Numbered from the stretch's first letter, positions 43,387-52,997 are shown. The stretch: 64,000 nucleotides of DNA from Clostridia bacterium (GCA_900763875.1 CAAFLX010000019.1:33060-97059), one strand, 5' to 3'. Made by a program: numbers and translations. The notes: a model not told the origin generated them from the letters alone.

Positions 43387-44910
43387 TTATTCCCATTCAA
43401 TGGTCGCCGGCGGTTTGCCCGTAATGTCGTAGCAAACTCTGCTCACGCCGTGCACTTCGTTGACGATACGAGAGGCGATTTTGGTGAGAATTTCGTAGGG
43501 AAGACGGGTATATTCGGCGGTCATAAAGTCGGAAGTGGTGACGGCTCTAAGCACGACGACGTAGCCGTAGTTGCGGTAGTCGCCGATGACGCCCACTGAC
43601 TTTGTGTCGGTCATAACGGCAAAGTATTGGTCGGCTTTGACGTGGCTGTTGTCAAGCTCCTCGCGCATGATTGCGTCCGCATCGCGCAAGAGGTCGAGTT
43701 TTTCTTTGGTGATTTCGCCGATAGTGCGGATTGCAAGTCCCGGGCCGGGGAAGGGCTGACGATTGACGAGATAGTCGGGCAGTCCGAGTTTCTTGCCGAT
43801 GGTGCGCACTTCGTCTTTGAAGAGTCCGCGCAAAGGCTCGACAAGCCCGATGAACGGCATATCTTTGGGCAAGCCGCCGACGTTGTGGTGACTCTTGATG
43901 TTTGCCGAGTTGTTCGCGCCCGATTCGATGACGTCGGGATAGATTGTGCCTTGAGCGAGGAAGTCATAGCCCTTGTGCGCGCTCGACACTTCTGCAAACG
44001 TCTTGACAAATTCTTCGCCAATGATTTTTCTCTTGCGTTCGGGATCGATTACGCCAGCAATTTTGGAGAGGAATTTCTCGCTTGCGTCCACAACTTCGAG
44101 TTTGAGGGGCATATCTGCAAACGCCTCTTTGATTTGTTTTGTTTCGTCCTTGCGCATAAAGCCGTGGTCAACGTACACGCAGAGAAGTTGGTCGGGGATT
44201 GCCTTGCTCACAAGAGCCGCAACGACCGAGCTGTCAACGCCGCCGGAGAGTCCGAGGAGAACTTTTTTGTCGCCGACTTGCTCTCGAATGAGGTTGATTT
44301 GCGTGTCGATGTAGTCGTCAAGAGAGTAGTCGCGCTTTGCCTTGCATACGTTGACGACAAAGTTTTCAAGCACCTTTTCGCCGTTGATCGAACGCTCGAC
44401 TTCGGGGTGGAATTGCACTCCGTATAGACGTTTTTCCTCGTTTGCGATTGCCGCGCACGGACAGTCTTTGGTGGTCGCCACGACGTGGAATCCGTCGGGG
44501 ACTTTAGACACATAGTCGGTGTGGCTCATCAGCATCTCTTCTTCGCTGCTCAAACCCTCGAACACCGTGGACTTGCCAAGGAAAACTTTGGTTTGTCCGT
44601 ATTCGCGCATCGTGCCTTTTTCAACCACTCCGCCAAAGAAGTGCGCCATGTATTGCATGCCGTAGCAGATGCCCAAAATCGGTACGCCAAGGTCGAACAC
44701 CGCCTTGGAGCAACGAGGCGAATCGTCAAGATACACGCTGTTCGGCCCACCCGTGAAGATGATGCCGATAGGATTGATTTCTTTGAGTTTTTCATCCGAA
44801 ATGCAGGACGGCTCAACGACGGAATACACGTTCATTCTGCGCACCGCTCTTGCGATAAGCTCCTTGTATTGTCCGCCGAAATCCAAAACGAGAATGGTTT
44901 GATTTTTCAT
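43387..44910 (-). CDS. guaA: GMP synthase (glutamine-hydrolysing)
   Basis: A 507-residue enzyme that aminates XMP to GMP. The N-terminal class I amidotransferase has the nucleophile motif GICYGMQ (Cys near 81) and the His-Glu pair in QFHPEVERS. The ATP-pyrophosphatase P-loop is GLSGGVDSSVVAAL near residue 218. The C-terminal dimerisation domain ends in the conserved GKPPATIEWE. Length is normal. RBS AGGAG precedes the ATG. Confidence 0.98.
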   Translation of the reverse strand: MKNQTILVLDFGGQYKELIARAVRRMNVYSVVEPSCISDEKLKEINPIGIIFTGGPNSVYLDDSPRCSKAVFDLGVPILGICYGMQYMAHFFGGVVEKGTMREYGQTKVFLGKSTVFEGLSSEEEMLMSHTDYVSKVPDGFHVVATTKDCPCAAIANEEKRLYGVQFHPEVERSINGEKVLENFVVNVCKAKRDYSLDDYIDTQINLIREQVGDKKVLLGLSGGVDSSVVAALVSKAIPDQLLCVYVDHGFMRKDETKQIKEAFADMPLKLEVVDASEKFLSKIAGVIDPERKRKIIGEEFVKTFAEVSSAHKGYDFLAQGTIYPDVIESGANNSANIKSHHNVGGLPKDMPFIGLVEPLRGLFKDEVRTIGKKLGLPDYLVNRQPFPGPGLAIRTIGEITKEKLDLLRDADAIMREELDNSHVKADQYFAVMTDTKSVGVIGDYRNYGYVVVLRAVTTSDFMTAEYTRLPYEILTKIASRIVNEVHGVSRVCYDITGKPPATIEWE

Positions 44911-44950
44911 ACGTTCTCCTATAAAAAGGTTATTTCAAAGTAGTAATACA

Positions 44951-44979
44951 ATTATATCCAAAAATCCGCCCAAAGCAAA
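44951..44979 (-). promoter_or_regulatory. guaA promoter
   Basis: On the minus strand, TTTGCT (44979-44974), a 17-bp spacer and TATAAT (44956-44951). I saw no guanine riboswitch in the ~40-nt leader. Confidence 0.65.
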
Positions 44980-45001
44980 GCGTATTTATAGATTAAACCG
45001 T

Positions 45002-45745
45002 TTATTTTTTGAATATAAATAAATATTCATGAGCGAGCAGTAGAAAATTAAACTTTATACTGTTTGTTTTCCAGTAGCCTGTGGCTTTGCAGTTGTGTTG
45101 CTCTTTGATTATAATTTCTTTTGTTTTGAACCCGGCCATTTCAAAAATACGCATTGTTTCAAACGCCAATGGTTGTACCATACCTTTTTTGCGAGTATCG
45201 CCCATAAGAACAGCGCAAAACTTGTCCTCTTTCAATACCCGATAGCATTCTTCCGCGACTTTGCCGATTTCAAACAAAAAATCTTTCATCGGCATAAGTG
45301 ACATGTCGCCGTCAATATCTTCGCTGTAATGAATAATATCAGCATAAGGCGGGTGAGTGCAAATAAGGTCTATCGAATTATCGGCAACAGATAAAAGATT
45401 GCGCGCGTCGCCTTGCATAACACTTATCGTCGGATTAAATTCACACTCGAAATTCAATTTGCTTTTCGTAATTTCAAGTGCATTAGGGTTAATATCAACG
45501 CCGATAAAATTTCTATTAGTTAATTTTGCCTCAACGGCAGTAGTGCCGCCACCGACAAACTGATCTAAAACGGTATCGCCTTCATTTGAATAACGCAGAA
45601 TCACGTTTCTCGGAATATATGGTGACCAATTCCCACGGTATTTCGCGTTGTGCGTTGCCCATTTTCCGCGATCGGGGAACGCCCAAACGGTATTTGTTTC
45701 GAGTTCGAAATTTTCAGGTTGTAACAGTATGTTTTTCTTTGCCAT
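45002..45745 (-). CDS. DNA methyltransferase (N4-cytosine/N6-adenine) of a type II R-M system
   Basis: A 247-residue amino-methyltransferase. The AdoMet-binding motif I (VLDQFVGGGTTAVEA, near residue 60) precedes the catalytic motif IV, here THPPYAD (near 130), with no large recognition domain between them. The HPPY form replaces the usual DPPY/SPPY. The N-terminal WAFPDRGKWATHNAKYRG block is typical of the beta/gamma-type N4C/N6A enzymes. It is the last gene of the operon, 3 nt after the nuclease gene, and presumably protects one strand of the recognition site. Specificity is unknown. Confidence 0.85.
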   Translation of the reverse strand: MAKKNILLQPENFELETNTVWAFPDRGKWATHNAKYRGNWSPYIPRNVILRYSNEGDTVLDQFVGGGTTAVEAKLTNRNFIGVDINPNALEITKSKLNFECEFNPTISVMQGDARNLLSVADNSIDLICTHPPYADIIHYSEDIDGDMSLMPMKDFLFEIGKVAEECYRVLKEDKFCAVLMGDTRKKGMVQPLAFETMRIFEMAGFKTKEIIIKEQHNCKATGYWKTNSIKFNFLLLAHEYLFIFKK

Positions 45746-45748
45746 ATA

Positions 45749-46288
45749 TTAGTCTTCAATGAGTTCCGGCGGAACAGGTAATCCCAATCTAGTCAACGGA
45801 ATATATTCAAAATAGTAATCACAACCGACAGAATGGATATAATCCAACACATCAGCGTACTGTTCCTTTCTAAACCAATTATCCAACAAATAGATGTATT
45901 CAACATCGATATTTGCAGCCGACATCAATTTTTTATATTGTTTTTTCTTAAAATCACACGTTTGCAATTTTTCATCGACTGAACCTGCAACTTCTTGATG
46001 TTTGCATTCAATAATGAACAAAACGTTATTCAATAATACAAAAATGCTATCATCTGGCAACAAGCGTTTAGAAATATGCTTTGTCCAATCAATTTCAAGT
46101 TTTTTTAGAAATACCGAATAGAAATTGTGTTTCTTGTATACTTCTGCAACCTTTTTATCGTCATAAAACACATCGTGTTCCATTACAGAATAATGAGGCT
46201 GTTGGGATAAAAAAGTTGATAAATCTGTTTTCCCTTCGAAAACCAAACCAGTGCGAGTATTTCCCCCGCCCTTTCCGCTTTTTATCAT
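45749..46288 (-). CDS. Type II restriction endonuclease, PD-(D/E)XK fold (predicted)
   Basis: A 179-residue protein between two methyltransferase genes. LPDDSIFVLLNNVLFIIECKHQ contains the PD..(D/E)XK nuclease core: Asp, then a hydrophobic strand, then Glu-Cys-Lys. The N-terminal KGGGNTRTGLVFEGK motif is of a type found at the start of several type II nucleases. Without methylation by its neighbours it should cut host DNA. I start at ATG 46288, 9 nt after GGAG; the ATG two codons earlier is too close to the RBS. Recognition site unknown. Confidence 0.75.
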   Translation of the reverse strand: MIKSGKGGGNTRTGLVFEGKTDLSTFLSQQPHYSVMEHDVFYDDKKVAEVYKKHNFYSVFLKKLEIDWTKHISKRLLPDDSIFVLLNNVLFIIECKHQEVAGSVDEKLQTCDFKKKQYKKLMSAANIDVEYIYLLDNWFRKEQYADVLDYIHSVGCDYYFEYIPLTRLGLPVPPELIED

Positions 46289-46300
46289 TTGCATAACTCC

Positions 46301-47368
46301 TTAATTGCAAATAAGCAATTCGTTTATTTTGCCGCGTTTATCGCCTTTGCTGTTTATTGCTCTGCTTGCTTCAACACGTTTTATTTTATAGTTTTTATAT
46401 AAATCATCAAAGAAAGTATCTTCTTCGTTTACATTTTTCGGATCTGAATTACTTAAAACAATTTTTGCGCCCGAAAGATTGATTTCGTCGATAAACTTCG
46501 ACAATCTTATTTGCTCCTCGTCGTCAAACGCATCAGAATTGTAAGCCGTAAACCCCGAAGTTTCGGATATAGGGCGATACGGCGGATCAAGATAAACGAA
46601 CGTATCTTTATCGATAAACGATTTTGACAAGGAATAATCGCCGCAAACAATAGTAACGTTTCGCAACGCTTCGTGTATATTGCGCAAATTTTCATCGTCG
46701 CAAATGGTCGGGTTTTTATACGCACCCATAGGAACGTTAAATTGTCCTTTTCTGTTTACGCGATAAAGCCCGTTAAAACAAGTTTTATTCAAGAAAATAA
46801 ACTGAGCCGCCTTTTCAGTTGCCGTTTCTTCGTTTAATGTCGTTGAATTGAATCTTTCACGAACAGTATAGTAGAAATATTTTCTGCCATTTTCATCCAT
46901 AGGCAAAAACAGCATTTGCATTTCGTTAAGTTTTGCAATCAAGTTATCTACGTCGTTTTTTACGACTTGATATGCATTTATAAGTTCGGCATTTATATCG
47001 CTGATATACAATTCTTCAAAATCATATTTGGACATTATGCTGAAACACAATGCGCCACCGCCAACCATAGGTTCGGCATATTTTGTCAAAACTTTTTCCG
47101 CGGCTGTCGGGAGCATTTTTTCGATTTGCTCGACGAGTTGGCTTTTTCCGCCTACCCACTTTACAAACGGTTTAAGTGTAATCCTTTTAGATTTTTCATA
47201 ACGAACGGTTCTTTTATCAATCGGTTTTTCGGCATTTGACGGAATAATCCACATATTGCCAACCATCATTGCGCCGTTGATTCTGTTTTCGTTGCACAAT
47301 ACCGAAACGCGTCGCGGGGAGATATTCCATTTGTCGGCTGCCTCCTTGGCAGAAATAAAAGAAAGCAT
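46301..47368 (-). CDS. HTH-Dam/DpnM-like DNA adenine methyltransferase
   Basis: A 355-residue D12-class (alpha) N6-adenine methyltransferase. Motif I is KPFVKWVGGKSQL near residue 67; FNGLYRVNRKGQFNVPMG and catalytic VYLDPPYRPISETSGF follow, closely like DpnM/Dam. The N-terminal ~55 residues form an added MerR/excisionase-like helix-turn-helix (SAKEAADKWNISPRRVSVLC), which could let the enzyme repress its own operon. It is the first gene of the R-M operon. Similarity to DpnM suggests an A-containing site such as GATC, but this is only inferred. RBS GAGGTG precedes the ATG. Confidence 0.9.
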   Translation of the reverse strand: MLSFISAKEAADKWNISPRRVSVLCNENRINGAMMVGNMWIIPSNAEKPIDKRTVRYEKSKRITLKPFVKWVGGKSQLVEQIEKMLPTAAEKVLTKYAEPMVGGGALCFSIMSKYDFEELYISDINAELINAYQVVKNDVDNLIAKLNEMQMLFLPMDENGRKYFYYTVRERFNSTTLNEETATEKAAQFIFLNKTCFNGLYRVNRKGQFNVPMGAYKNPTICDDENLRNIHEALRNVTIVCGDYSLSKSFIDKDTFVYLDPPYRPISETSGFTAYNSDAFDDEEQIRLSKFIDEINLSGAKIVLSNSDPKNVNEEDTFFDDLYKNYKIKRVEASRAINSKGDKRGKINELLICN

Positions 47369-47395
47369 GTTTACACCTCAAAATAGGATGAATAT

Positions 47396-47424
47396 ATTAT
47401 ATTCCAAATCGCGAACAATAGCAA
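47396..47424 (-). promoter_or_regulatory. Promoter of the restriction-modification operon
   Basis: On the minus strand, TTGCTA (47424-47419), a 17-bp spacer and TATAAT (47401-47396), about 27 nt before the methyltransferase ATG. Confidence 0.75.
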
Positions 47425-47533
47425 GAAAAATTTGTTTCTTCGCATATATAAAAGCAAAAGACAGGTAATCGACAGGCGAGGAGCGCGAAAGTATGTATTG
47501 ATACAAAATTTGCAAAAGAGAGGGTTTATATGC

Positions 47534-47561
47534 AAAAAGAGCGTCCATAAACGCTCTTTTT
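47534..47561. terminator. pyrG terminator
   Basis: Stem AAAAAGAGCGT/ACGCTCTTTTT with a 6-nt loop, 23 nt beyond the pyrG stop. Confidence 0.85.
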
Positions 47562-47583
47562 GGTTGATATGGTTGAATTGAAG

Positions 47584-49179
47584 TTAGTGACGATAGGCTT
47601 TGGCGGCTTTGATAAAGGCGGCAAATATAGGGTTGGCAACTTCGGGGCGAGAAGTAAATTCGGGGTGGAATTGAACGCCGATAAAGAAGGGGTGGTCGCA
47701 AATCTCGACTGTTTCCACAATGCGTCCGTCGGGGGATTTGCCGCTTATGACAAGTCCGCCTTTTTCAAATGCGGAAAGATAGTCGGAATTGAATTCGTAT
47801 CTATGGCGGTGTCGTTCCTCTATGACGTCTTGGTTTGCATACGCTTCTTTGATTTTCGTGCCGTCTTTTAGGCGGCAGGGGTATGCGCCAAGGCGCATTG
47901 TGCCGCCGAGTTTTTTGCACTTTTTGTCGGGCATTATGTCGATGACGTGGCTGCCGTTTTGTGAAAATTCGCCGCTGGTTGCGTCGGCTATGCCAAGCAC
48001 GTTGCGCGCGTATTCGATGACGGTGACTTGCATGCCGAGGCATATTCCGAGATAGGGTATTTTGTTTTCGCGCGCATACTTGCAGGCTGCAATCATACCC
48101 TCTACGCCCCTTTCGCCAAAGCCGCCCGGGACGATTATGCCGTCAACGTCTTTGAGTTTGTCGGCAACGTTTTGAGACGTGACGGTTTCGCTGTCCACCC
48201 ATTTTAGCTCCACGCCGATTTTGTTTGCGCCGCCTGCGTGCTTTATCGCCTCGACGAGGGATATATAGGAATCGCGCAAGGAAACGTATTTGCCAACGAT
48301 TGCGATTTTGGTTTTTTCGGACTTGATTTTGAGGTCTGCCACTTTCTTTTTCCAATCGGTCAAATCGCATTTGCCTTTTAGGGACAGGGCTTTGCTTATC
48401 GCCTTGAAAAGTCCGTTGCGGTTGAGCATAACGGGCGCGTCGTACAGGCATTTTACAGTGGTGCTCGCAATGACGGCGGACTCGTCTATCGAGCAAAACA
48501 GCGAGATTTTTTTGATAATATCTTCGGGCGGAGTCTTGTCCGAACGGGTGACGACAACGTCGGGGAAGATTCCAAAGCGTTGCAGCTCGCGCACGGAGTG
48601 TTGCACGGGTTTGGACTTAAACTCGTCCGAACAAGCCATATATAGCAGCAGGCATACGTGCACAAAAGCGCAGTTTTCTCTGCCGACGTCAAGGCTGAAT
48701 TGGCGCAACGCTTCAAGGTACGGCTGGCTTTCGATGTCGCCCACCGTGCCGCCTATCTCGGTGATTAGCACGTCCGCGCCCGACTCTTTTGCCGTGTTTG
48801 AAATATGCTGTTTTATCTCGTTGGTGACGTGGGGGACAATCTGCACGGTTTTGCCGCCGTATTCGCCGTTGCGCTCCTTGTTTAGCACGGTTTGGAATAT
48901 TTTTCCGCTCGTGAGGGTTGAGCTTTTTGTGAGGTTTTCGTTGATAAACCGCTCGTAGTGACCAAGGTCTAGGTCGGTTTCCGCACCGTCGCGAGTGACA
49001 AACACTTCGCCGTGCTGGGTGGGGTTGAGCGTGCCCGGGTCAACGTTCATATATGGGTCGAATTTCTCGATGTACACGCTGTATCCCGCCGACTTCAACA
49101 GCCGCCCGAGGGACGCCGCCACTATGCCTTTGCCAAGCCCCGATACAACTCCGCCCGTTACAAATATAAATTTGCTCAT
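47584..49179 (-). CDS. pyrG: CTP synthase
   Basis: A 531-residue enzyme that aminates UTP to CTP. The synthetase domain starts with KFIFVTGGVVSGLGKG and carries the Walker-like loop. The C-terminal class I glutamine amidotransferase has GICLGMQ (Cys near 380) and the His-Glu pair in QFHPEFTSRP. ATG 49179 has RBS AAAGGAG. The ORF could extend eight codons upstream, but this lies 5' of the RBS. Confidence 0.98.
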   Translation of the reverse strand: MSKFIFVTGGVVSGLGKGIVAASLGRLLKSAGYSVYIEKFDPYMNVDPGTLNPTQHGEVFVTRDGAETDLDLGHYERFINENLTKSSTLTSGKIFQTVLNKERNGEYGGKTVQIVPHVTNEIKQHISNTAKESGADVLITEIGGTVGDIESQPYLEALRQFSLDVGRENCAFVHVCLLLYMACSDEFKSKPVQHSVRELQRFGIFPDVVVTRSDKTPPEDIIKKISLFCSIDESAVIASTTVKCLYDAPVMLNRNGLFKAISKALSLKGKCDLTDWKKKVADLKIKSEKTKIAIVGKYVSLRDSYISLVEAIKHAGGANKIGVELKWVDSETVTSQNVADKLKDVDGIIVPGGFGERGVEGMIAACKYARENKIPYLGICLGMQVTVIEYARNVLGIADATSGEFSQNGSHVIDIMPDKKCKKLGGTMRLGAYPCRLKDGTKIKEAYANQDVIEERHRHRYEFNSDYLSAFEKGGLVISGKSPDGRIVETVEICDHPFFIGVQFHPEFTSRPEVANPIFAAFIKAAKAYRH

Positions 49180-49203
49180 AAATCTCTTTCTCCTTTGCCG
49201 CAT

Positions 49204-49741
49204 TTATTGTTTTCTTGTATTTTTATATTGTTTATAACTGTTTTATAGTTGTTTTACGGCCGTTTTTGATGCGGTTTCCGCTTGATGACGAAACAAAATA
49301 TTTTGCCGCAAAAAAACAAAAAAAAGGCGTTTTTTTTTAGCAGTCGCAGCCTGCCAAAAAGAAAAACGCCTTTTCAGGTTGATTTCTATATTGTTGCAAA
49401 AGCAATGTTTTGCCGTGCAAAACGGGTGGGTTTTTCGGCTTGAAACGGCGATTGCCGCACGACAAAACCGAGGAGAGTTTTGCAGTTTTTCTTTCAAAAA
49501 AACAGTTGTAATAATAGCATATTTCGGGCGGATGTCAACGGTTTGGAAAAAAGTTTTTTCAAAAATTTTCAGGCGGTTTTTACGCGTCATTCGGTAAGGA
49601 CGCGCAACTTTTCGACATCTTGCAGGGTTGTTTTGCATTTCACCCGTTTAGAACATCGGTTTTTGCGCTTTTATCCGCACTTATAGCCGCTTTGTGACAA
49701 AATCTGGCACAATCTTTCACATTTTTGCAGAATTTGGGGTA
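49204..49741. other. Gene-free region between pyrG and the nucleoside ABC operon
   Basis: It holds a large imperfect hairpin (AAAAGGCGTTTTT near 49322 with AAAAACGCCTTTT near 49362, inner GCAG/CTGC). I see no pyrG attenuator-like C-run and no coding sequence. Confidence 0.5.
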
Positions 49742-49770
49742 TTGACACTCACTTTCCCAAAAGGTATAAT
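49742..49770 (+). promoter_or_regulatory. Consensus SigA promoter of the BMP lipoprotein gene
   Basis: TTGACA (49742-49747), exactly 17 bp, TATAAT (49765-49770): a perfect match to consensus, which predicts high basal expression. Confidence 0.9.
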
Positions 49771-49804
49771 CTAAGTATCCTAAAAAACCAAAAAGGAGAA
49801 AATT

Positions 49805-50968
49805 ATGAAAAAAGTAGTAGCATTCATACTTTGTATGGCACTTGTTATCACTTGCGTGGCGTGCTTTGCAGCTTGCAACAACAAAGATAATGACAAAAAA
49901 GAGCCTGCAAGGGGATATGATCCTAGTCTTGACGGAGCAATGAAGGTTGCGATGATTACCGACTACGGCGATATCACAGACCAATCTTTCAACCAGACTA
50001 CGTATGAAGCATGCAAGGCTTTCAGCGAGAAGAACTCCCTTGGATTCAAATATTTTAAGCCGGCAGGTGACAACACAGAAGCTCGTGTTGCATCTGTTGA
50101 GCAAGCAATCCAAGAAGGATTCAACGTTGTTGTTATGCCCGGCTATGCGTTTGGTGAAACGGTTGTAGAAGTTGCTGCATCCAATCCAAAGGTTACATTT
50201 GTTGCTCTTGACGTGTCGCAAGGCGACCTCGGCGACAAATACGTTGTGCCGGCAAACGTTGCAACATTCGTTTATAAAGAAGAAATATCCGGCTTTATGG
50301 CAGGTTATGCTGCCGTGAAAGAAGGCTACAAGAAACTCGGTTTCCTTGGCGGTATGGCTGTTCCTGCTGTTATTCGTTTCGGCTACGGTTTCGTTCAAGG
50401 TGCAAACGCAGCGGCAGTTGAAATGAACATAGCAAAAGAAGTCAGTGTCAACTACGTATATGGCGGCAAATTCTTTGGCACTCCTGAAATCACTGCTGTT
50501 ATGGACACTTGGTATAAAAACGGAACGGAAGTCGTGTTTGCTTGCGGCGGCGGTATTTACACCTCTGCTTGTGAGGCTGCAACGAAGAAGGGAATCAATG
50601 GCAAGGTTATCGGCGTTGACTCCGACCAAAGCTATGTTATCAACGCAAAATACGGCGAAGGCGTTTGCATTACTTCTGCAATGAAAGGTCTTGCCCCAAC
50701 CGTAAACACTGTTCTTGCGGCAATAAAAGACGGCAACTGGAAAGACTATAAGGGCACTGTTTCCAATATGGGTATGGTTTCCGGTACAGACGCATCTTTG
50801 AACTATGTTCAACTTCCGACTGAAACTTGGACGATGAAGAACTTTACCAAAGAAGATTATGCGGCTCTCGTTGGAAAAATATTCAATGGAACGATTACTA
50901 TTTCAAGCGATACAGCAGAAATGCCGGAACACACCATTACGGTTACAACGCAGGCAAACATTCACTAA
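49805..50968 (+). CDS. BMP/PnrA-family nucleoside-binding lipoprotein
   Basis: A 387-residue lipoprotein with signal peptide and lipobox (FAACN, Cys24). MITDYGDITDQSFNQTTYEAC and the GKVIGVDSDQSY segment are signatures of the BMP (PnrA/TmpC) family, the outer binding proteins of purine nucleoside ABC importers. RBS AAAGGAG. A hairpin terminator separates it from the transporter genes, so binding protein and transporter can be expressed at different levels. Confidence 0.92.
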   Translation: MKKVVAFILCMALVITCVACFAACNNKDNDKKEPARGYDPSLDGAMKVAMITDYGDITDQSFNQTTYEACKAFSEKNSLGFKYFKPAGDNTEARVASVEQAIQEGFNVVVMPGYAFGETVVEVAASNPKVTFVALDVSQGDLGDKYVVPANVATFVYKEEISGFMAGYAAVKEGYKKLGFLGGMAVPAVIRFGYGFVQGANAAAVEMNIAKEVSVNYVYGGKFFGTPEITAVMDTWYKNGTEVVFACGGGIYTSACEAATKKGINGKVIGVDSDQSYVINAKYGEGVCITSAMKGLAPTVNTVLAAIKDGNWKDYKGTVSNMGMVSGTDASLNYVQLPTETWTMKNFTKEDYAALVGKIFNGTITISSDTAEMPEHTITVTTQANIH

Positions 50969-50981
50969 TTTACGGTGAAAT

Positions 50982-51011
50982 AAAAAAAGAAGGCAAAAGC
51001 CTTCTTTTTTT
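50982..51011 (+). terminator. Terminator between lipoprotein and ABC genes
   Basis: Stem AAAAAAAGAAGGC/GCCTTCTTTTTTT with an AAAA loop. Confidence 0.85.
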
Positions 51012-51063
51012 ATGCGTTGTTTCGGAAAAATCGAGACGGAGTGAAAAGTTTGAAAATCCAATC

Positions 51064-51092
51064 TTGATATCAAAAGATATGTATTGTATAAT
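51064..51092 (+). promoter_or_regulatory. Promoter of the nucleoside ABC importer genes
   Basis: TTGATA (51064-51069), a 17-bp spacer and TATAAT (51087-51092), about 30 nt before the ATPase start. Confidence 0.8.
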
Positions 51093-51122
51093 AATTATAT
51101 ATCGAACATAGGAGAGTCTCAA

Positions 51123-52997
51123 ATGGCAACGGAAAACACCACTTGCAAAGACGAATGCGTTGAGCAAAAAGAAAATTTGCAAAACGATTATGTCATCGAG
51201 ATGAGGCACATCACAAAAGAGTTTCCGGGTATCATCGCAAACGACGATATAACTCTGCAACTCAAACGTGGTGAAATTCACGCGCTTCTCGGCGAAAACG
51301 GCGCGGGCAAGTCTACGCTTATGTCCGTTCTTTTCGGACTTTATCAACCCGAAAAAGGCGAGATTTTGAAGGACGGCAACGTCGTCAAAATCAACAGCCC
51401 CAACGACGCAACCGCACTCGGAATAGGAATGGTTCACCAACACTTCAAACTCGTTGAGGTGTTCAGCGTGCTTGACAATATCATCTTGGGCGCAGAGCCG
51501 AACAAAGCAGGCTTTTTGACAAAAAAAGAGGCACGCCAAAAGGTTGTCGATTTGAGCGAAAAGTACGGGTTGCAAATCGACCCCGACGCAATCATCGAAG
51601 ATATAACCGTTGGTATGCAACAGCGCACCGAGATTCTCAAAATGCTATATCGCGACAATGAGATCCTCATTTTTGATGAGCCTACCGCTGTTTTGACCCC
51701 TCAAGAGATTGACGAGCTTATGCACATAATGCGCAATCTTGCCTCCGAGGGCAAATCCATTCTTTTTATCACTCACAAACTCAATGAAATTATGGCGGTT
51801 GCGGATCGCTGTACAGTCTTGCGCAAGGGCAAGTATATCGGCACGGTCAACGTTGCGGACACCACGAAGGAAGAGCTTTCCAAAATGATGGTCGGACGCG
51901 ACGTAAAGTTTGAAGTGGACAAGGAAGCCGCACACCCCGAGGAGGAGATTTTGAGGGTTGAGAATCTTTGCGTTGAGAGCAAGATCCACAAAAAACTCGC
52001 TGTCAAAAACGTCTCGCTCACCGTTCGCTCGGGCGAAATCGTTTGCATTGCAGGCATAGACGGCAACGGGCAAACCGAGCTTGTGTACGGACTAACGGGG
52101 CTTGAGAGGCTCGCTCCAAACGTTGAAGAAACGGTTGAGAGAAAGATTGACAAGCCGGTTTGGACAAAACTGAAAACCGTTGACAAAAAAGAAAGAGGCA
52201 AACTTTTCTTTAAACAAATCGGGCAGGCTCTCAAATATTTCTTTGTGAAAATTGGTTTCAAGATTTGGGATTGGATGAAAAAGTTCGGACAGGGTATTGC
52301 GTCAAAATGCGTTGCGTTTTGGAACAAACTCATATTTGCTTTTGACAAGAAAAAACGTGATTCTATCGACGTCAATGCCGACGTAAAGGGCAGGGTATTT
52401 CTCTGCGGACAGGATATTACAAAAGTTTCAATAAGAAAGCGTAGCAAAACGGGGATGAGCCATATCCCCGAGGATAGACACAAACACGGACTCGTGCTTG
52501 ACTATACGCTTGAACAAAATATGGTGCTCCAACGCTATTGGGAAAAAGGATTCCAAGCAGGCGGATTTATCAAAAAGAAAGCCGTTCGCAAGTATTCGGA
52601 CAACCTTATCGAACAGTATGACGTCAGAAGCGGACAAGGCTCTATCACCAAAGCGCGCAGTATGTCGGGCGGCAATCAACAAAAGGCAATTGTTGCAAGA
52701 GAACTTGACAGACCGCACAAATTGCTCATCGCCGTGCAACCCACAAGAGGTTTGGACGTCGGGGCAATCGAATATATCCACTCGCAAATCGTCAAAGATC
52801 GCGACGAGGGTGCAGGCGTGTTGCTCGTATCTCTCGAACTCGACGAAGTTATAAATCTCAGCGATAGAATCCTTGTAATGTACGAGGGCGAAATCGTCGG
52901 CGAGCTAGACCCTAAAAAAACGACGGTGCAAGAGCTTGGCTTGTATATGGCAGGCGCAAAGCGCGACGAAAAGGAGAAAACCGATGAAGAAAACTGA
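51123..52997 (+). CDS. Nucleoside ABC importer ATPase (double ABC domain) with an insertion
   Basis: A 624-residue double ATPase of the RbsA/NupA type. Domain 1 has a full Walker A GENGAGKST, TVGMQQR signature and LIFDEPTAVLTP. Domain 2 has the degenerate GIDGNGQTEL in place of Walker A, plus SMSGGNQQK, as usual for this family. Relatives are about 505-515 residues; here about 95 extra residues (about 328-424) sit inside domain 2, rich in Lys, Trp and Phe (FFVKIGFKIWDWMKKFG) and likely amphipathic helices. RBS GGAG before ATG 51123. Confidence 0.9.
   Translation: MATENTTCKDECVEQKENLQNDYVIEMRHITKEFPGIIANDDITLQLKRGEIHALLGENGAGKSTLMSVLFGLYQPEKGEILKDGNVVKINSPNDATALGIGMVHQHFKLVEVFSVLDNIILGAEPNKAGFLTKKEARQKVVDLSEKYGLQIDPDAIIEDITVGMQQRTEILKMLYRDNEILIFDEPTAVLTPQEIDELMHIMRNLASEGKSILFITHKLNEIMAVADRCTVLRKGKYIGTVNVADTTKEELSKMMVGRDVKFEVDKEAAHPEEEILRVENLCVESKIHKKLAVKNVSLTVRSGEIVCIAGIDGNGQTELVYGLTGLERLAPNVEETVERKIDKPVWTKLKTVDKKERGKLFFKQIGQALKYFFVKIGFKIWDWMKKFGQGIASKCVAFWNKLIFAFDKKKRDSIDVNADVKGRVFLCGQDITKVSIRKRSKTGMSHIPEDRHKHGLVLDYTLEQNMVLQRYWEKGFQAGGFIKKKAVRKYSDNLIEQYDVRSGQGSITKARSMSGGNQQKAIVARELDRPHKLLIAVQPTRGLDVGAIEYIHSQIVKDRDEGAGVLLVSLELDEVINLSDRILVMYEGEIVGELDPKKTTVQELGLYMAGAKRDEKEKTDEEN

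Noticed and set aside
49640..50812. 390-codon minus-strand frame over the BMP lipoprotein gene
   Set aside because: Antisense to a gene with a perfect promoter, RBS and family motifs.
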